Position numbers and translations under genes: made by a program
Part shown: piece after piece, positions 55,267-64,000 of the stretch
Position numbering within the stretch: position 1 is the stretch's first letter
How the letters are laid out: each line of letters opens with the position of its first letter
Source of the DNA: Streptomyces sp. NBC_01463
GTDB taxonomy: Bacteria; Actinomycetota; Actinomycetes; Streptomycetales; Streptomycetaceae
Direction: 5' to 3'
DNA length: 64,000 nt
Assembly: GCA_036227345.1 (NCBI GenBank)
Contig: CP109468.1
Location: 2,976,001 to 3,040,000, forward strand
Notes under the pieces: generated by a model
What the model saw: the letters and a program-made list of their open reading frames with translations, nothing else
Database searches by the model: none
Told to the model about the DNA's origin: nothing

Positions 55267-57321
55267 TCAGGCGGTCAGCTCCTGGTGCAGCGCCTCACGC
55301 AGCCGCGCCGCCCGCTCCGAGACCTCCGCGGGTCCCAGCTCGACGGCCCGGGCGCACCACCGCTGCCCCTCGGTGAGCTCGCCGCGTCGTGCGGCCAGCA
55401 GGGCGAGGCGCAGCGCGGCCCGTCCGTGGCCGTCCCGGGCGGCCCGGCTCCACCACAGCGCGGCCTCGCGCTCGCTGCCCTCCCGGGCGAGCAGCAGTCC
55501 GAGGTTGAAGGCGCCGTTGCGGCTGCCCGCCTCGGCGGCCTCCCGGTACCAGCGGCCCGCGCTCTCCACGTCCCCGCGGGCCGCGGCGAGCATGCCGACG
55601 CGGACCTGGGCGCGGCGGTGCCCCTGCTCGGCCGCCCGCTCGTACCACTCCTCGCACTCGGACTTCTCCGGCATCGGCTCGCCGAGCGCGGGCGGCCCCG
55701 GCGGCGGCTGCCGCGAGTCCAGCACCCCGGCCAGCCGGAACGCCGCCTCCGCGCTGCCGCCGCCCGCAGCGCAGCGCAGATGGCGCTCGGCCTCGCGCTC
55801 CTCACCGTGGTGCAGCAGCGCCATGCCGACCTGGAGCGCGGCCTCGGTGTGGCCGGCCGCCGCGGCGCGCTCGTACCAGAGCAGGGCCGTACGGTCCTCG
55901 TCACGTCCGGCGTGCAGGATGCCGAGGTTGAAGGCGGCGTCCACGCTGCCGGCCTCGGCCGCCTTGGAGAACCAGGGCTCGGCACCGGTCGCGTCGCCGG
56001 CCTGGAGCAGGAGCACGGCCAGCGCGTTGGCCGCCTCGCGGTGGCCTGCGTAGGCGGCGCGGCGGTACCACTGCTCGGCCTGCGGCGTGCGGTCCTGGGC
56101 GGCGCAGAGCAGGCCGAGGTTGTACGCCCCGTTGACGTCGCCCGCGTCCATCGCCGCGCGGTACCAGCGCTCGGCGGTCTGCTGCTCGCCCCGGGCCGCG
56201 TGCAGCGCGCCGAGCGCGTTGGCGGCGTTGCCGTCGCCGTCCTGGGCGGCGCGCAGCCACCACACGGCGGCGCTCTCCTGGTCGCCCGCGTCGCGCAGCA
56301 GGAAGGCGAGCGCGCAGGCGGCCCTGGCCTCGCCGGCCTTGGCGGAGATGAGGTACCAGCGGCCGGCCTCCTTGAGCTCGCCGCGCTGTTCGAGGATGGC
56401 CCCGAGATGCAGGGCGGCACGCCGGTGCCCGCGGGCGGCGGACTGCCGGTACCACTGCTCGGCCTCGCCCACACGCTCCGCGTCGGGGCCCGCGACCGGG
56501 CTGTCGTCCTTGCGCACGGCGGCGCCGCGCACCGCGTCGGCGGCCTCGGACTCCGGCCCCGTACGCGGACCCAGGCCGGGGCGGCCGAACGCGTCGTGCG
56601 CGTCGGTGGCGTGGCGCTCCAGCATCCGGGCCAGCCGGTACGCCGCTTCGCGGTGTCCCTGCTCGGCCGCGGCGCGCAGCCAGCGCTCGGCGCCCACGTC
56701 GCTGCGGTGTTCCAGCAGGTCGGCGAGGGCGTACGCGCCCAGCGCGTGGCCCTGCTCGGCGGACTGGCGCAGCCAGTACTCGGCGCCGGGCTCGTCGCCG
56801 CGCTCGCGGTAGTGGCGGCCCAGGGCGTGCGCGGCGGCGGCGGAACCGGCGACGGCGGCGATCCGCCACCAGCCGGCCGCCTCGTCCGCGTATCCGCGCT
56901 GGTGCAGCAGGACGCCCAGGTTGTTGGCCGCGGCACGGTCGCCGTCGGCGGTGGCGGCACGCAGGTAGGCCTCGGCGCCGCTCAGGTCGCCGCGGCGCAG
57001 CAGCAGCGCGCCGAGCACGCTCATCGACGTGGTGTCCCCCGCGTCGGCGGCACGGCGGTGGCGCGCCTCGCTCTCGGCGTTGTCCGCGCTCGCCGCCGTC
57101 TCCGCACTCTCGGCGTTCTCCACGCCGTCGGCGGTCTCAGCGGTCCCTGCACTCTCGACGGTCGCGGCACGCTCCGCAGTCTCGGCGGTCTCGATGTGGT
57201 CGTTGTACTGCGCGGTGGCAGCGGCAAATGCCATATCCGCCGCTTTTTCCGCCGGATGGACGCGCTGCTGCACAAACCGCCCTGTCTCCAACAGAGTTGC
57301 CCTGTCCCCCATAAATACCAT
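55267..57321 (-). CDS. Sel1/TPR-repeat protein, 684 residues
   Basis: No signal peptide. Residues about 45-90 are a low-complexity Ala/Glu/Thr stretch (AETAERAATVESAGTAETA...), followed by about 15 Sel1-like repeats of roughly 36 residues with the pattern AxxWYRxAAxxGhxxAAxxLGxLL. Such solenoids scaffold protein complexes; partner unknown. ATG 57321 has GTAGGTGG upstream. The gene stands alone between two identical initiator tRNA genes, on the same strand. Confidence 0.88.
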   Translation of the reverse strand: MVFMGDRATLLETGRFVQQRVHPAEKAADMAFAAATAQYNDHIETAETAERAATVESAGTAETADGVENAESAETAASADNAESEARHRRAADAGDTTSMSVLGALLLRRGDLSGAEAYLRAATADGDRAAANNLGVLLHQRGYADEAAGWWRIAAVAGSAAAAHALGRHYRERGDEPGAEYWLRQSAEQGHALGAYALADLLEHRSDVGAERWLRAAAEQGHREAAYRLARMLERHATDAHDAFGRPGLGPRTGPESEAADAVRGAAVRKDDSPVAGPDAERVGEAEQWYRQSAARGHRRAALHLGAILEQRGELKEAGRWYLISAKAGEARAACALAFLLRDAGDQESAAVWWLRAAQDGDGNAANALGALHAARGEQQTAERWYRAAMDAGDVNGAYNLGLLCAAQDRTPQAEQWYRRAAYAGHREAANALAVLLLQAGDATGAEPWFSKAAEAGSVDAAFNLGILHAGRDEDRTALLWYERAAAAGHTEAALQVGMALLHHGEEREAERHLRCAAGGGSAEAAFRLAGVLDSRQPPPGPPALGEPMPEKSECEEWYERAAEQGHRRAQVRVGMLAAARGDVESAGRWYREAAEAGSRNGAFNLGLLLAREGSEREAALWWSRAARDGHGRAALRLALLAARRGELTEGQRWCARAVELGPAEVSERAARLREALHQELTA

Positions 57322-57490
57322 CGTCGCACCACCTACAACCCGCGCACACCTGGTATATCGCGGCCAGTGAGGTCACTTCAGCGTTTTGTCGACATGCCCA
57401 CAGGGAGACAAGTCAAACACGCCCGTGCTCAACTCGTGCCCCACGAACCGCACTTCACGCACACTGCACAAAATAGCCACCACGGCATGA

Positions 57491-57526
57491 CGAAGGCCCG
57501 GATCCCCTGGAGGATCCGGGCCTTCG
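57491..57526 (-). terminator. Terminator of tRNA-fMet copy 2
   Basis: 15-bp perfect arms (57491-57505/57512-57526) just downstream of the second tRNA; shares the ggatcc/ggatcc core with the copy-1 terminator, so the duplication probably included it. Confidence 0.8.
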
Positions 57527-57534
57527 TCTTTCAG

Positions 57535-57608
57535 TAGCGGGGACAGGATTTGAACCTGCGACCTCTGGGTTATGAGCCCAGCGAGCTACCGAGCTGCTCC
57601 ACCCCGCG
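57535..57608 (-). tRNA. Initiator tRNA-fMet (CAU), copy 2
   Basis: Same 74-nt sequence as copy 1, including the GGG/CCC anticodon stem. Flanks are identical over 87 bp (54908-54994 versus 57530-57616). Confidence 0.96.
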
Positions 57609-57660
57609 TCGTTGTGTCCAAACCGTACCACGACGCGGGGGTGAAGCTTTACCGGGTTAC

Positions 57661-60594
57661 TCAGCCGCCGCTGTCGGCACTCGCCGACGCCGCCGGCTTC
57701 TTCTTCTCGTCCGTCGTACTCGGACTGCCGGCCTTGGGCTGCGCTGCGGCAGCCCGCTCCAGCGCGTCCTGAAGGTCGTCCTGGGCCTTGCCGTAGGCGA
57801 CCCAGTCCTGCTCCTTCAGCGCCGCCTCACCGGCCGTGTAGGCCTTCTGCGCATCGGCGATCGCCTTCTTCAGCGCGGCGTCACCGGTGGCCGGCGGCTC
57901 CGTGGTGTCGCCCGGCGGCTCGGTGGTGTCGGCAGGTGGCTCGGTCGTGTCGGAGCCGTCCACCCCGAAGACCGCGTTGAGCGCCTCCCCGAGACTGTTC
58001 TCGAAGACGATCTTCGACCCGTACGAGGCGGCGACCTTGCGCAGAAGCGGGTAGTTCTGCGTGCCACCGCGCGTGTACACCGGCTCGATGTAGAGGAAGC
58101 CCCCTTCGAGCGGCACCGTGAGCAGGTTGCCGTACTCGATGTCGGAGTCGGTTCCCTTGAGGTTTCTCACGAACTCGGCGACGTCGTCGTTGCCGTTGAG
58201 CTCACTCTGTACCTGGCCGGGGCCCTTCACCGTGGTGGTGACTCTCAGCAGCCTTATCGTGCCGTAGTCCTTGCTGGCCGCATCGGCGTCCACCGCCATG
58301 AACGCCCCGAGGTCGGGCCGTCCCTTGGGAGTGAACGTCGTCGTCAGCGAGAACTTCTGAGCCGTCTGGTCCGGCATCTTTATGCTGAGGTAGTACGGCG
58401 GGACGGCGCCGGACTCCTTGTTGGTCGGGTCGTCCGGGACCTGCCACGCGTCACTGCCGCTGTAGAACTGCGCGGGGCTCGTGACGTGGTAGCGGGTGAG
58501 CAGCTCGCGCTGCACCTTGAACAGGTCCTGCGGGTAGCGCAGGTGGTCCATGAGGTCCTGAGGGATGTCCGTCTTGGACTTCACGGTCCCCGGGAACGCC
58601 TTGCGCCAGGTCTTGAGGACCGGGTCCTCGGTGTCCCACTCGTACAGCGTGACCTTGCCGTCGTACGCGTCGACGGTGGCCTTCACCGAGTTGCGGATGT
58701 AGTTGACCTGGTTCTGCTGGGCGACGACCGCGCGCTGGTTGGTGGTCAGCGAGTCGGCCGTGGTGTCACCGAGCGTCGTGCGCGAGGCGTACGGATAGCC
58801 GTTGGTCGTGGTGTACGCGTCGACGACCCACTGGATGCGGTGGTTCACCACGGCCGGGTAGGCGTCGCCGTCGATGGTCAGCCACGGGGCGACCGCCTCG
58901 ACGCGCTCCTTGGGCGTGCGGTTGTACAGGATCCGCGAACCCTCGCCGATGGCTCCCGAGTACAGGATCTGCGGCTCGCTGAAGGCCACCGCGTAGGCGG
59001 CGCGGTTGAACGCGCTGGAGAGGCTGACGCCGCTCTTGCCCTTGTAGCTGGTGGTCTTCTCGCCGTCCTCCTCGTAGTCGAGCTCCTTCTGGGGCCCGCC
59101 GACGATGGAGTACTGCTCGGTCTTCTCGCCGTAGTAGATCTCCTGCTGGTACTGGCCCAGCTCACCGGTGGTCGGCAGACCGGACTCGGTGAAGTCGGGA
59201 GATCCCTTCGGGTTCTTGCCGGTGGTGGTGCCGCGGGCGGCGATCGCACCGTAGCCGTGGGTGTAGGTGAAGTGGTCGTTGATCCAGTTGCGCTTGGGGA
59301 TGCCCTGGAGGTTGAGCTCGCGCAGACCGATGACCGTGTCCTGCTCCTTGCCGGCGTCGTCCTTGTAGCGGTCGACGTCCAGCGTCTTGGGGAACTGGTA
59401 GTAGTTCCTCTTCTGCTGGAGCTGCTGGAAGGCCGGGGAGACGACGTTGGGGTCCATCACCCGGTAGCTGGCCGCGGCGTCCGCACTGGCGCGCAGCTTC
59501 GTGTCGTCGTCCGTGGTCGACTTGCCCGCGTAGTCGGTGACCTTCGCGTCATCGATGTCGTAGGCGTCCCGCGTGGCCTTGATGTTCTTCTGGATGAACG
59601 GGGCTTCCTTGGCCTGCTCGTTCGGCTGGACCTGGAACTTCTGCACGATCGCCGGGTAGAGCCCGCCGATCAGGATCGCGGAGAGGACCATCAGGCCGAA
59701 CCCGATCATCGGGAGCTGCCAGGTGCGGCGCCAGAGCGTCGCGAAGAACAGCACCGCGCAGATCGCGGCGATGCAGAACAGGATGGTCTTCGCCGGCAGA
59801 TAGGCGTTGGCGTCGACGTACCGCAGGCCCGTCCAGTTGTCCGTGGCCTTGAAGTCGCTGGACTTCACGGCCAGCCCGTAGCGGTCGAGCCAGTAGGCCA
59901 CCGCCTTCAGCGCGACGAAGATGCCGAGCAGCACCGAGAGGTGGCCGGTGGCCGCCCCGGTCGCCCGCGCGCCGGGGCTGGTGATGCGCAGCCCGCCGTA
60001 CAGGTAGTGGGTCAGCGCGGCCGCGATCAGCGAGAGCACCGTCGCCGCGAAGCCGAAGCCCAGCAGGAAGCGGTACCACGGCAGGTCGAAGGCGTAGAAG
60101 GCCACGTCCAGGTGGAACTGGGGGTCCTTCTGACCGAACGACACCCCGTTCACATACATCAGCCAGGTACGCCACTGGCCCGAGGCGGACGCTCCGGCGA
60201 TCAGACCGACGAGCGCGGTGATCGCGAGCAGCACCCACTTCTTGTACGGGGCGAGACTCATCCGGTAGCGGTCCAGGCTCTGCTGCTCCAGCGACATCGC
60301 GCTCAGCGGCGGCCGGAGCCGGTGCGCGAGCCAGATGTTCACACCGATGGCGATGGCCATCAGCAGTCCGAAGACGAGGAACAGCCCGATCTTGGTCCAC
60401 AGAGTGGTGGTGAAGACGGATGAGAATCCGACCGACCTGTACCAGAGCCAGTCCGTCCAGAACCCGGAGAACATGACGAACGCCATGGCGAGGATCGCCA
60501 GGACGCCGAGTGTCATGAGCAGGGTTCGGGCGCGCCGGGACGGGCGGCCGACTCTGATCCGTGGCCCGGTCGGGCCTCCGCCGCGGTCCGGCAT
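57661..60594 (-). CDS. UPF0182 family large membrane protein
   Basis: 977 residues. Seven or so membrane helices up to about residue 320 (starting [18 protein letters not shown]), then a large extracytoplasmic region and an acidic, Thr/Pro-rich stretch with three TTEPP repeats before a coiled C-terminal segment. Family members (Rv3193c-like) occur across actinobacteria; function unknown. ATG 60594 chosen for the [12 protein letters not shown] start; GTG 60615 is in frame. Divergent from the PPA1309-like gene. Confidence 0.92.
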   Translation of the reverse strand: MPDRGGGPTGPRIRVGRPSRRARTLLMTLGVLAILAMAFVMFSGFWTDWLWYRSVGFSSVFTTTLWTKIGLFLVFGLLMAIAIGVNIWLAHRLRPPLSAMSLEQQSLDRYRMSLAPYKKWVLLAITALVGLIAGASASGQWRTWLMYVNGVSFGQKDPQFHLDVAFYAFDLPWYRFLLGFGFAATVLSLIAAALTHYLYGGLRITSPGARATGAATGHLSVLLGIFVALKAVAYWLDRYGLAVKSSDFKATDNWTGLRYVDANAYLPAKTILFCIAAICAVLFFATLWRRTWQLPMIGFGLMVLSAILIGGLYPAIVQKFQVQPNEQAKEAPFIQKNIKATRDAYDIDDAKVTDYAGKSTTDDDTKLRASADAAASYRVMDPNVVSPAFQQLQQKRNYYQFPKTLDVDRYKDDAGKEQDTVIGLRELNLQGIPKRNWINDHFTYTHGYGAIAARGTTTGKNPKGSPDFTESGLPTTGELGQYQQEIYYGEKTEQYSIVGGPQKELDYEEDGEKTTSYKGKSGVSLSSAFNRAAYAVAFSEPQILYSGAIGEGSRILYNRTPKERVEAVAPWLTIDGDAYPAVVNHRIQWVVDAYTTTNGYPYASRTTLGDTTADSLTTNQRAVVAQQNQVNYIRNSVKATVDAYDGKVTLYEWDTEDPVLKTWRKAFPGTVKSKTDIPQDLMDHLRYPQDLFKVQRELLTRYHVTSPAQFYSGSDAWQVPDDPTNKESGAVPPYYLSIKMPDQTAQKFSLTTTFTPKGRPDLGAFMAVDADAASKDYGTIRLLRVTTTVKGPGQVQSELNGNDDVAEFVRNLKGTDSDIEYGNLLTVPLEGGFLYIEPVYTRGGTQNYPLLRKVAASYGSKIVFENSLGEALNAVFGVDGSDTTEPPADTTEPPGDTTEPPATGDAALKKAIADAQKAYTAGEAALKEQDWVAYGKAQDDLQDALERAAAAQPKAGSPSTTDEKKKPAASASADSGG

Positions 60595-60722
60595 CTGGAA
60601 AGCCAACGTGCGCACCTCGAAGTTCGCGGGTCGTGTGGAGCGGGCCCAGCGATCGTAGAGCCCACCTATGCAACTTACTGAGGCTTTACCTAGTTCCCGT
60701 TACCGGGGCGGAAGGAGGCAGG

Positions 60723-61292
60723 ATGTTGTCCATGCCCAACGTTTCCCCCTCAGGCCCCCCGATGGCCGCGAGTCCGCTCACCGTCGCGGTGCTCGAAATC
60801 GACGAGTACATCTCCGGCCTCGGCTGGGACCAGCCCGCCCGGCTCTTCGCCCTGGTCGACACCGCACGGCTGCGGGTCCAGGAGCCCGGCCTGGCCGCTC
60901 AGCTCGGCCTCGACGACGACGGTTCGAAGACCGCCGCACTCACCCCTATCGAGCAGGAGGAGCTTCCCGCAGGTACCGCGCTGGACGAGTTCCTCGCCAC
61001 GATCGCCTGGCCCGACGCCGTCGTCGGGTGCGCGATGACGGTGGAGCGGCTGATGCTGCCGCCGTCCGCCGAGGCCTCCGTACCGGAAGGTCTCGACGAC
61101 GCCCAGCTGACCAAGTGGGTCGCCAAGCACCCCGACCGTCAGGAGGTGCGGATGACCGTGGCGGTGCTGCGCGACGGTGCCCGCGAGTCCGCCGTGCGGC
61201 TGCGGGAGAAGGACTCGCCGAACGACGTGCTGACCGGCGCCGGTCTGGTGCCGGGGCTGGCCGAGGCGCTGGCCGCGACCTTCGAGTCCTGA
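60723..61292 (+). CDS. PPA1309-family conserved protein
   Basis: 189 residues, no membrane segment, acidic. Conserved hypothetical type (SPLTVAVLEIDEYISGLGWDQPARLFALVDTARL...), normally encoded beside UPF0182 genes in actinobacteria. Function unknown. ATG 60723 has AAGGAGG 4 bp upstream. Confidence 0.88.
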   Translation: MLSMPNVSPSGPPMAASPLTVAVLEIDEYISGLGWDQPARLFALVDTARLRVQEPGLAAQLGLDDDGSKTAALTPIEQEELPAGTALDEFLATIAWPDAVVGCAMTVERLMLPPSAEASVPEGLDDAQLTKWVAKHPDRQEVRMTVAVLRDGARESAVRLREKDSPNDVLTGAGLVPGLAEALAATFES

Positions 61293-61323
61293 CCCTTTCC
61301 GCCTCGCCGCCGGAGGGACGCGG

Positions 61324-62412
61324 TCAGCCTGCCGAGCAGCTCGGCAGTCCGGCCGTGTCCCCCGCGCGGACCTTCTCCAGCGACTTCTTGGCGTCGGCGA
61401 TGTTCTTGACCCGTACCAGGGTGAGGCCGTCCGGAGTGTCGTCGGCGGCGGCCTTGCAGTTCTCGTCGGGGGTCAGGAAGTAGCGTGCGCCGGCGTTGCG
61501 CGCGCCGACCAGCTTCATGTTGATCCCGCCGATCGGGCCGACCTTGCCCTTGTCGTCGATCGTCCCGGTGCCGGCGATGAACTTGCCGCCCGTCAGCTGC
61601 CCCGGGGTCAGCTTGTCGACGATGCCGAGGGAGAACATCAGACCGGCGCTCGGGCCGCCCACGTCGGCGAGCTTGATGTCGATCTCGAACGGGAAGGTGT
61701 GGTCCGTCCCCGCCTGGATGCCGACGATCGCCCGGTTCTCCTTGGGCGCCTTCTCCGTGGTGATGGTGACCTTCTCGGTGCCCTCGGGCTCCTTGCCGGC
61801 CTTCTCGGCCGCCGCCGCGGTCTTGGCCGGGATGACCGTGAAGGTGACGTCCTGGCCGGGCTTGTGCTTGGTGACGAGCTTCGCCACGTCCTCGGGCTGC
61901 TTGACGGCTGTGGCGTCGACGGCCTTGATCACGTCGCCCGCGTGCAGCTTGCCCTGGGAGGGACTGTCCTTGAGGACCGTGGAGACCACGACCCGGGACG
62001 AGACCGGGATGCCCAGCTCGGTGAGCGCGGCGACCTTGGCGCTCTCCTGGGACTGGCTGAACTCCTCGGCGTTCTCCTGCGTCGACTGTTCCTCGGTCTT
62101 GCCGTCCGGGTAGAGCGTGTCGTGCGGTACGACGACGCTGTCGTGGCCCAGCCATCCGTAGACGGCCTCGACGAGGTTCATGTTGTAGTCGGCGCCGGTG
62201 ACCCTGACCGTCGTCATGTTGAGATTGCCGGAGGTCTTGTACGTCTTGTGTCCGGTGATCTGCAGGACGGGCTCGCCGCCGACCTTGCCGAGCGTGTTCA
62301 CGGTCGGCCCGGGGGACATCTCCGAGTACGGCACTTTGATCAGCACGCCTGCGCAGAGCAGCGCGATCAGGATCAGGGTGGAGGCGAGCATCGTCGCGGT
62401 GCGGCGTGGCAT
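61324..62412 (-). CDS. Membrane-anchored PDZ/Lon-like S16 protease (YlbL-like)
   Basis: 362 residues. N-terminal membrane anchor (LASTLILIALLCAGVLI), PDZ domain at about 125-190 (VVSTVLKDSPSQGKLHAGDVIKAVD), and a Lon-type protease domain with Ser in GGPSAGLMFSLGI and the partner Lys in GGINMKLVGARNAGA. Acts outside the membrane; substrate unknown. ATG 62412 starts just before the anchor. Convergent with the PPA1309-like gene, 31 bp apart. Confidence 0.92.
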   Translation of the reverse strand: MPRRTATMLASTLILIALLCAGVLIKVPYSEMSPGPTVNTLGKVGGEPVLQITGHKTYKTSGNLNMTTVRVTGADYNMNLVEAVYGWLGHDSVVVPHDTLYPDGKTEEQSTQENAEEFSQSQESAKVAALTELGIPVSSRVVVSTVLKDSPSQGKLHAGDVIKAVDATAVKQPEDVAKLVTKHKPGQDVTFTVIPAKTAAAAEKAGKEPEGTEKVTITTEKAPKENRAIVGIQAGTDHTFPFEIDIKLADVGGPSAGLMFSLGIVDKLTPGQLTGGKFIAGTGTIDDKGKVGPIGGINMKLVGARNAGARYFLTPDENCKAAADDTPDGLTLVRVKNIADAKKSLEKVRAGDTAGLPSCSAG

Positions 62413-62557
62413 GGAACGACAGTACGGGAAGGGTCCGTCAGTGCACCGCCGGGGCCGGTCCGTACGGGGGCCGGGACCGGGGCCGACGAGGGCGCCGGGC
62501 GGCCTGGCCGGACGGTGTCGCGCAACGGATTGGCGACTGCGTACGTCCGGTGTGGCG

Positions 62558-62746
62558 TCAGACGTTCGATATCTGCTCGACGGGTTCCGAAGCGGAGTGC
62601 GACTTCTCCATCGCCTCGCGGAACCGCGCATAGCCGGCGAGCTCGGTGACATCGCCGGTCGTGCGATTACGGGCAGCCCAGCTCCCCCATATCGCCGCAC
62701 CGAACGCAGCGAAAAGCGGAATCAACAACCAGGCGAGTGCTGCCAT
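62558..62746 (-). CDS. Small conserved membrane protein
   Basis: 62 residues: one helix at about 2-22 (AALAWLLIPLFAAFGAAIWGSW), then a polar tail (RTTGDVTELAGYARFREAMEKS). GGGAGG lies 5 bp before the ATG at 62746. Upstream of the YlbL-like gene on the same strand; function unknown. Confidence 0.75.
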   Translation of the reverse strand: MAALAWLLIPLFAAFGAAIWGSWAARNRTTGDVTELAGYARFREAMEKSHSASEPVEQISNV

Positions 62747-62874
62747 CACGACCTCCCTACCCCATGAGCGACCGCAACTGACCGATCAGCAGATTAACCA
62801 TCTGCGGAACCAACGCTCGTGGCAGGGGTGCGGTTACGCAAATCGGGGTGGCCGCACCCGGGTGCGCCGTGCGC

Positions 62875-63336
62875 TCAGCAGGCGCCGACCCACTCCTCCG
62901 TACCGTCGGAGAATCGCTGGTGCTTCCAGATCGGAACCTCGTGCTTGAGGTCGTCGATGAGCTTGCGGCAGGCCTCGAAGGCCTCGCCGCGGTGCGGGCA
63001 GGAGACGGCGACGACGACCGCGAGATCGCCGACCTCCAGTTCACCCACCCGGTGGACGGCGGCCAGCGCGCGGACCGGGAATCCGGCGACGACCTTCTCC
63101 GCCACCCGGCGCATCTCGTCCTGCGCGGAGGGGTGGCACGAGTAGCCCAGTGCGCCGACGTCCTGTCCGCTGTCATGATTGCGCACGGTGCCCACGAAGA
63201 GCGCGGTGCCGCCCGCCGCGTCGTCGCCGACGGCGCGGAAGACCTCGTCCACCGACAGCGGTGTGTCGCGGATCTCCAGCAGCCGGATGGGGTCCTGTGC
63301 CGCCTGCTCGCCGGGGTGGTCATGCGTGGGTGCCAT
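62875..63336 (-). CDS. moaE: Molybdopterin synthase catalytic subunit
   Basis: 153 residues. MoaE-type fold with TALFVGTVRNHD, AVHRVGELEVGDLAVVVAVSCPHRGEAFEACRKLIDDLK and the catalytic-Lys motif PIWKHQ. Inserts sulfur from MoaD thiocarboxylate into precursor Z. No moaD or other cofactor gene is close. ATG 63336 preferred; 63345 and 63366 are also in frame. Confidence 0.93.
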   Translation of the reverse strand: MAPTHDHPGEQAAQDPIRLLEIRDTPLSVDEVFRAVGDDAAGGTALFVGTVRNHDSGQDVGALGYSCHPSAQDEMRRVAEKVVAGFPVRALAAVHRVGELEVGDLAVVVAVSCPHRGEAFEACRKLIDDLKHEVPIWKHQRFSDGTEEWVGAC

Positions 63337-63484
63337 GGCCACCATCGTGCCGTACCGCTCCGGCATCGCGGAATACGGCTTTCACCCGGCGGGCCGCGGG
63401 CCGCCTTGGAGCCTCCTACAGCCCTCACCCGCGCCTCGCAGCGGCCGGGCGGGCCCCCTGGCGCCCCCGATGCCGTCGTCCGGG

Positions 63485-64000
63485 CTAGAAGCGGCGGCGG
63501 GCCTTGCGGGCCCGTCGCACCAGGGCCGCGGTGCCGAGCAGGGCCACGGTCGCGCCGGCGGCTCCGGCAGCGGTGGCGTCCTTGCGGCCGAGTCGGCGGC
63601 CGGCCACGGTGTGGCGTCCCTCGACCTCCTCCAGGAGCGCGCCGAGCACCTCCTCGTTGGTCCAGGTGGGCCGCCAGCCCACATCGTGCAGCCGGCTCAC
63701 GCTGACCACCCACGGATGCATCGTGTACGCCAGGTCACCCGCCGGGGAGGGGGTCAGACCGATCCGGTGCAGCCGGGCGGCGGCGCCGAGCGCGACGGCC
63801 GAGGGCAGCTCCATCCGGCGGACACCGCTGAGCTCCTCCACCTCCTCCTGTTCGAGCCAGCCGTCGCAGCCGACCGCGAACTCCCCGTCGATCTTCTCCA
63901 GCGCGGCGTACTCCAGCGCCGTGACCAGGTCGTCGACGTGGCAGAACTGCCAGGTGGGACGCGATCCGGCGACGACCAGGAGGCGCGGTGACTCGAAGTA
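63485..64000 (-). CDS. NAD-dependent epimerase/dehydratase-like protein (5' end outside window)
   Basis: C-terminal 171 residues; the frame runs open through base 64000. The visible part resembles the end of an SDR epimerase: LVVAGSRPTWQFCHVDDLVTALEYAALEKIDGEFAVGCDGWLE (the WQFCHVDDL block is typical), then a late LHDVGWRPTWTNEEVL and a basic tail with a hydrophobic stretch (ATVALLGTAALVRRARKARRRF). The N-terminal Rossmann motif is not in the window. Confidence 0.85.
   Translation of the reverse strand, partial: YFESPRLLVVAGSRPTWQFCHVDDLVTALEYAALEKIDGEFAVGCDGWLEQEEVEELSGVRRMELPSAVALGAAARLHRIGLTPSPAGDLAYTMHPWVVSVSRLHDVGWRPTWTNEEVLGALLEEVEGRHTVAGRRLGRKDATAAGAAGATVALLGTAALVRRARKARRRF

Noticed and set aside
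54928..57537. Long rightward frame of 869 codons running over the Sel1 gene
   Set aside because: It begins inside a tRNA and is antisense to a well-supported repeat protein; the composition is a typical GC-frame shadow.
57550..60423. 957-codon rightward frame over the UPF0182 gene
   Set aside because: Also starts inside tRNA-fMet copy 2 and mirrors a conserved membrane protein on the other strand.

Overview
This window is high-G+C actinobacterial chromosome, almost certainly Streptomyces. The evidence is the gene content (DasR/das chitobiose system, WblE, SigR-RsrA, class Ia nrdABS under a cobalamin riboswitch), GTG starts, Streptomyces-type initiator tRNAs and dispersed intergenic hairpins. 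No plasmid, phage, CRISPR array or complete insertion sequence is visible. All calls come from reading the sequence; no database search was run.

Layout. 1-2.5 kb: wblE, convergent with a PdtaS-like sensor kinase. 2.5-10.6 kb: the amino-sugar block, with a SIS-domain sugar-phosphate enzyme, nagB, the leftward dasA-dasB-dasC-dasD operon and divergent dasR. Matches to the DasR operator (dre) lie in several of its intergenic gaps and beyond them. 10.9-13.4 kb: a DUF3311-symporter pair and a GNAT gene. 13.4-18.4 kb: cobalamin riboswitch, nrdA, nrdB and the AraC-like nrdS. 18.5-23.3 kb: a secreted GH20-type enzyme, a secreted M15 peptidase, peptide deformylase, a foldback element and a TPR protein. 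23.4-27.4 kb: an overlapping pair of membrane HD proteins, then rsrA and sigR with a sigma-R promoter. 27.4-32.6 kb: hydrolase, YedK/HMCES, M50-like peptidase, aroA, rsgA and an SMR exporter. 32.6-39.2 kb: a peptide-type ABC system split over both strands, plus a TetR regulator. 39.3-51.7 kb: hisN, a CBS protein, two giant secreted subtilases around a regulator, and a catalase/Fur pair. 52-54.9 kb: a nitrate/sulfonate-type ABC operon. 54.9-57.6 kb: a Sel1-repeat gene between two identical initiator tRNA genes. 57.6-64 kb: UPF0182, PPA1309-like, YlbL-like, small membrane protein, moaE and a truncated SDR gene.

How the parts work together. The das genes import chitin-derived disaccharide (DasABC), cleave it (DasD) and pass GlcN-6-P to glycolysis (NagB, perhaps the SIS enzyme), with DasR as amino-sugar sensor. 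wblE, the PdtaS-like kinase, sigR-rsrA, YedK, aroA and rsgA correspond to a block I know from Mycobacterium tuberculosis (Rv3219-Rv3228), so the das/nag/nrd segment looks like a Streptomyces-type insertion into an old actinobacterial neighbourhood. SigR-RsrA, the catalase with its Fur-type repressor, and B12-controlled ribonucleotide reductase form a redox and oxygen-response theme.

Most promising leads: dre-like sites beside the kinase and the symporter operon; the nagB/SIS pair of unrelated deaminase-type enzymes sharing one dre; the 162-bp foldback element at 22119-22280; the canonical plus degenerate HD-GYP pair; and the small membrane ORF antisense between nrdB and nrdS.
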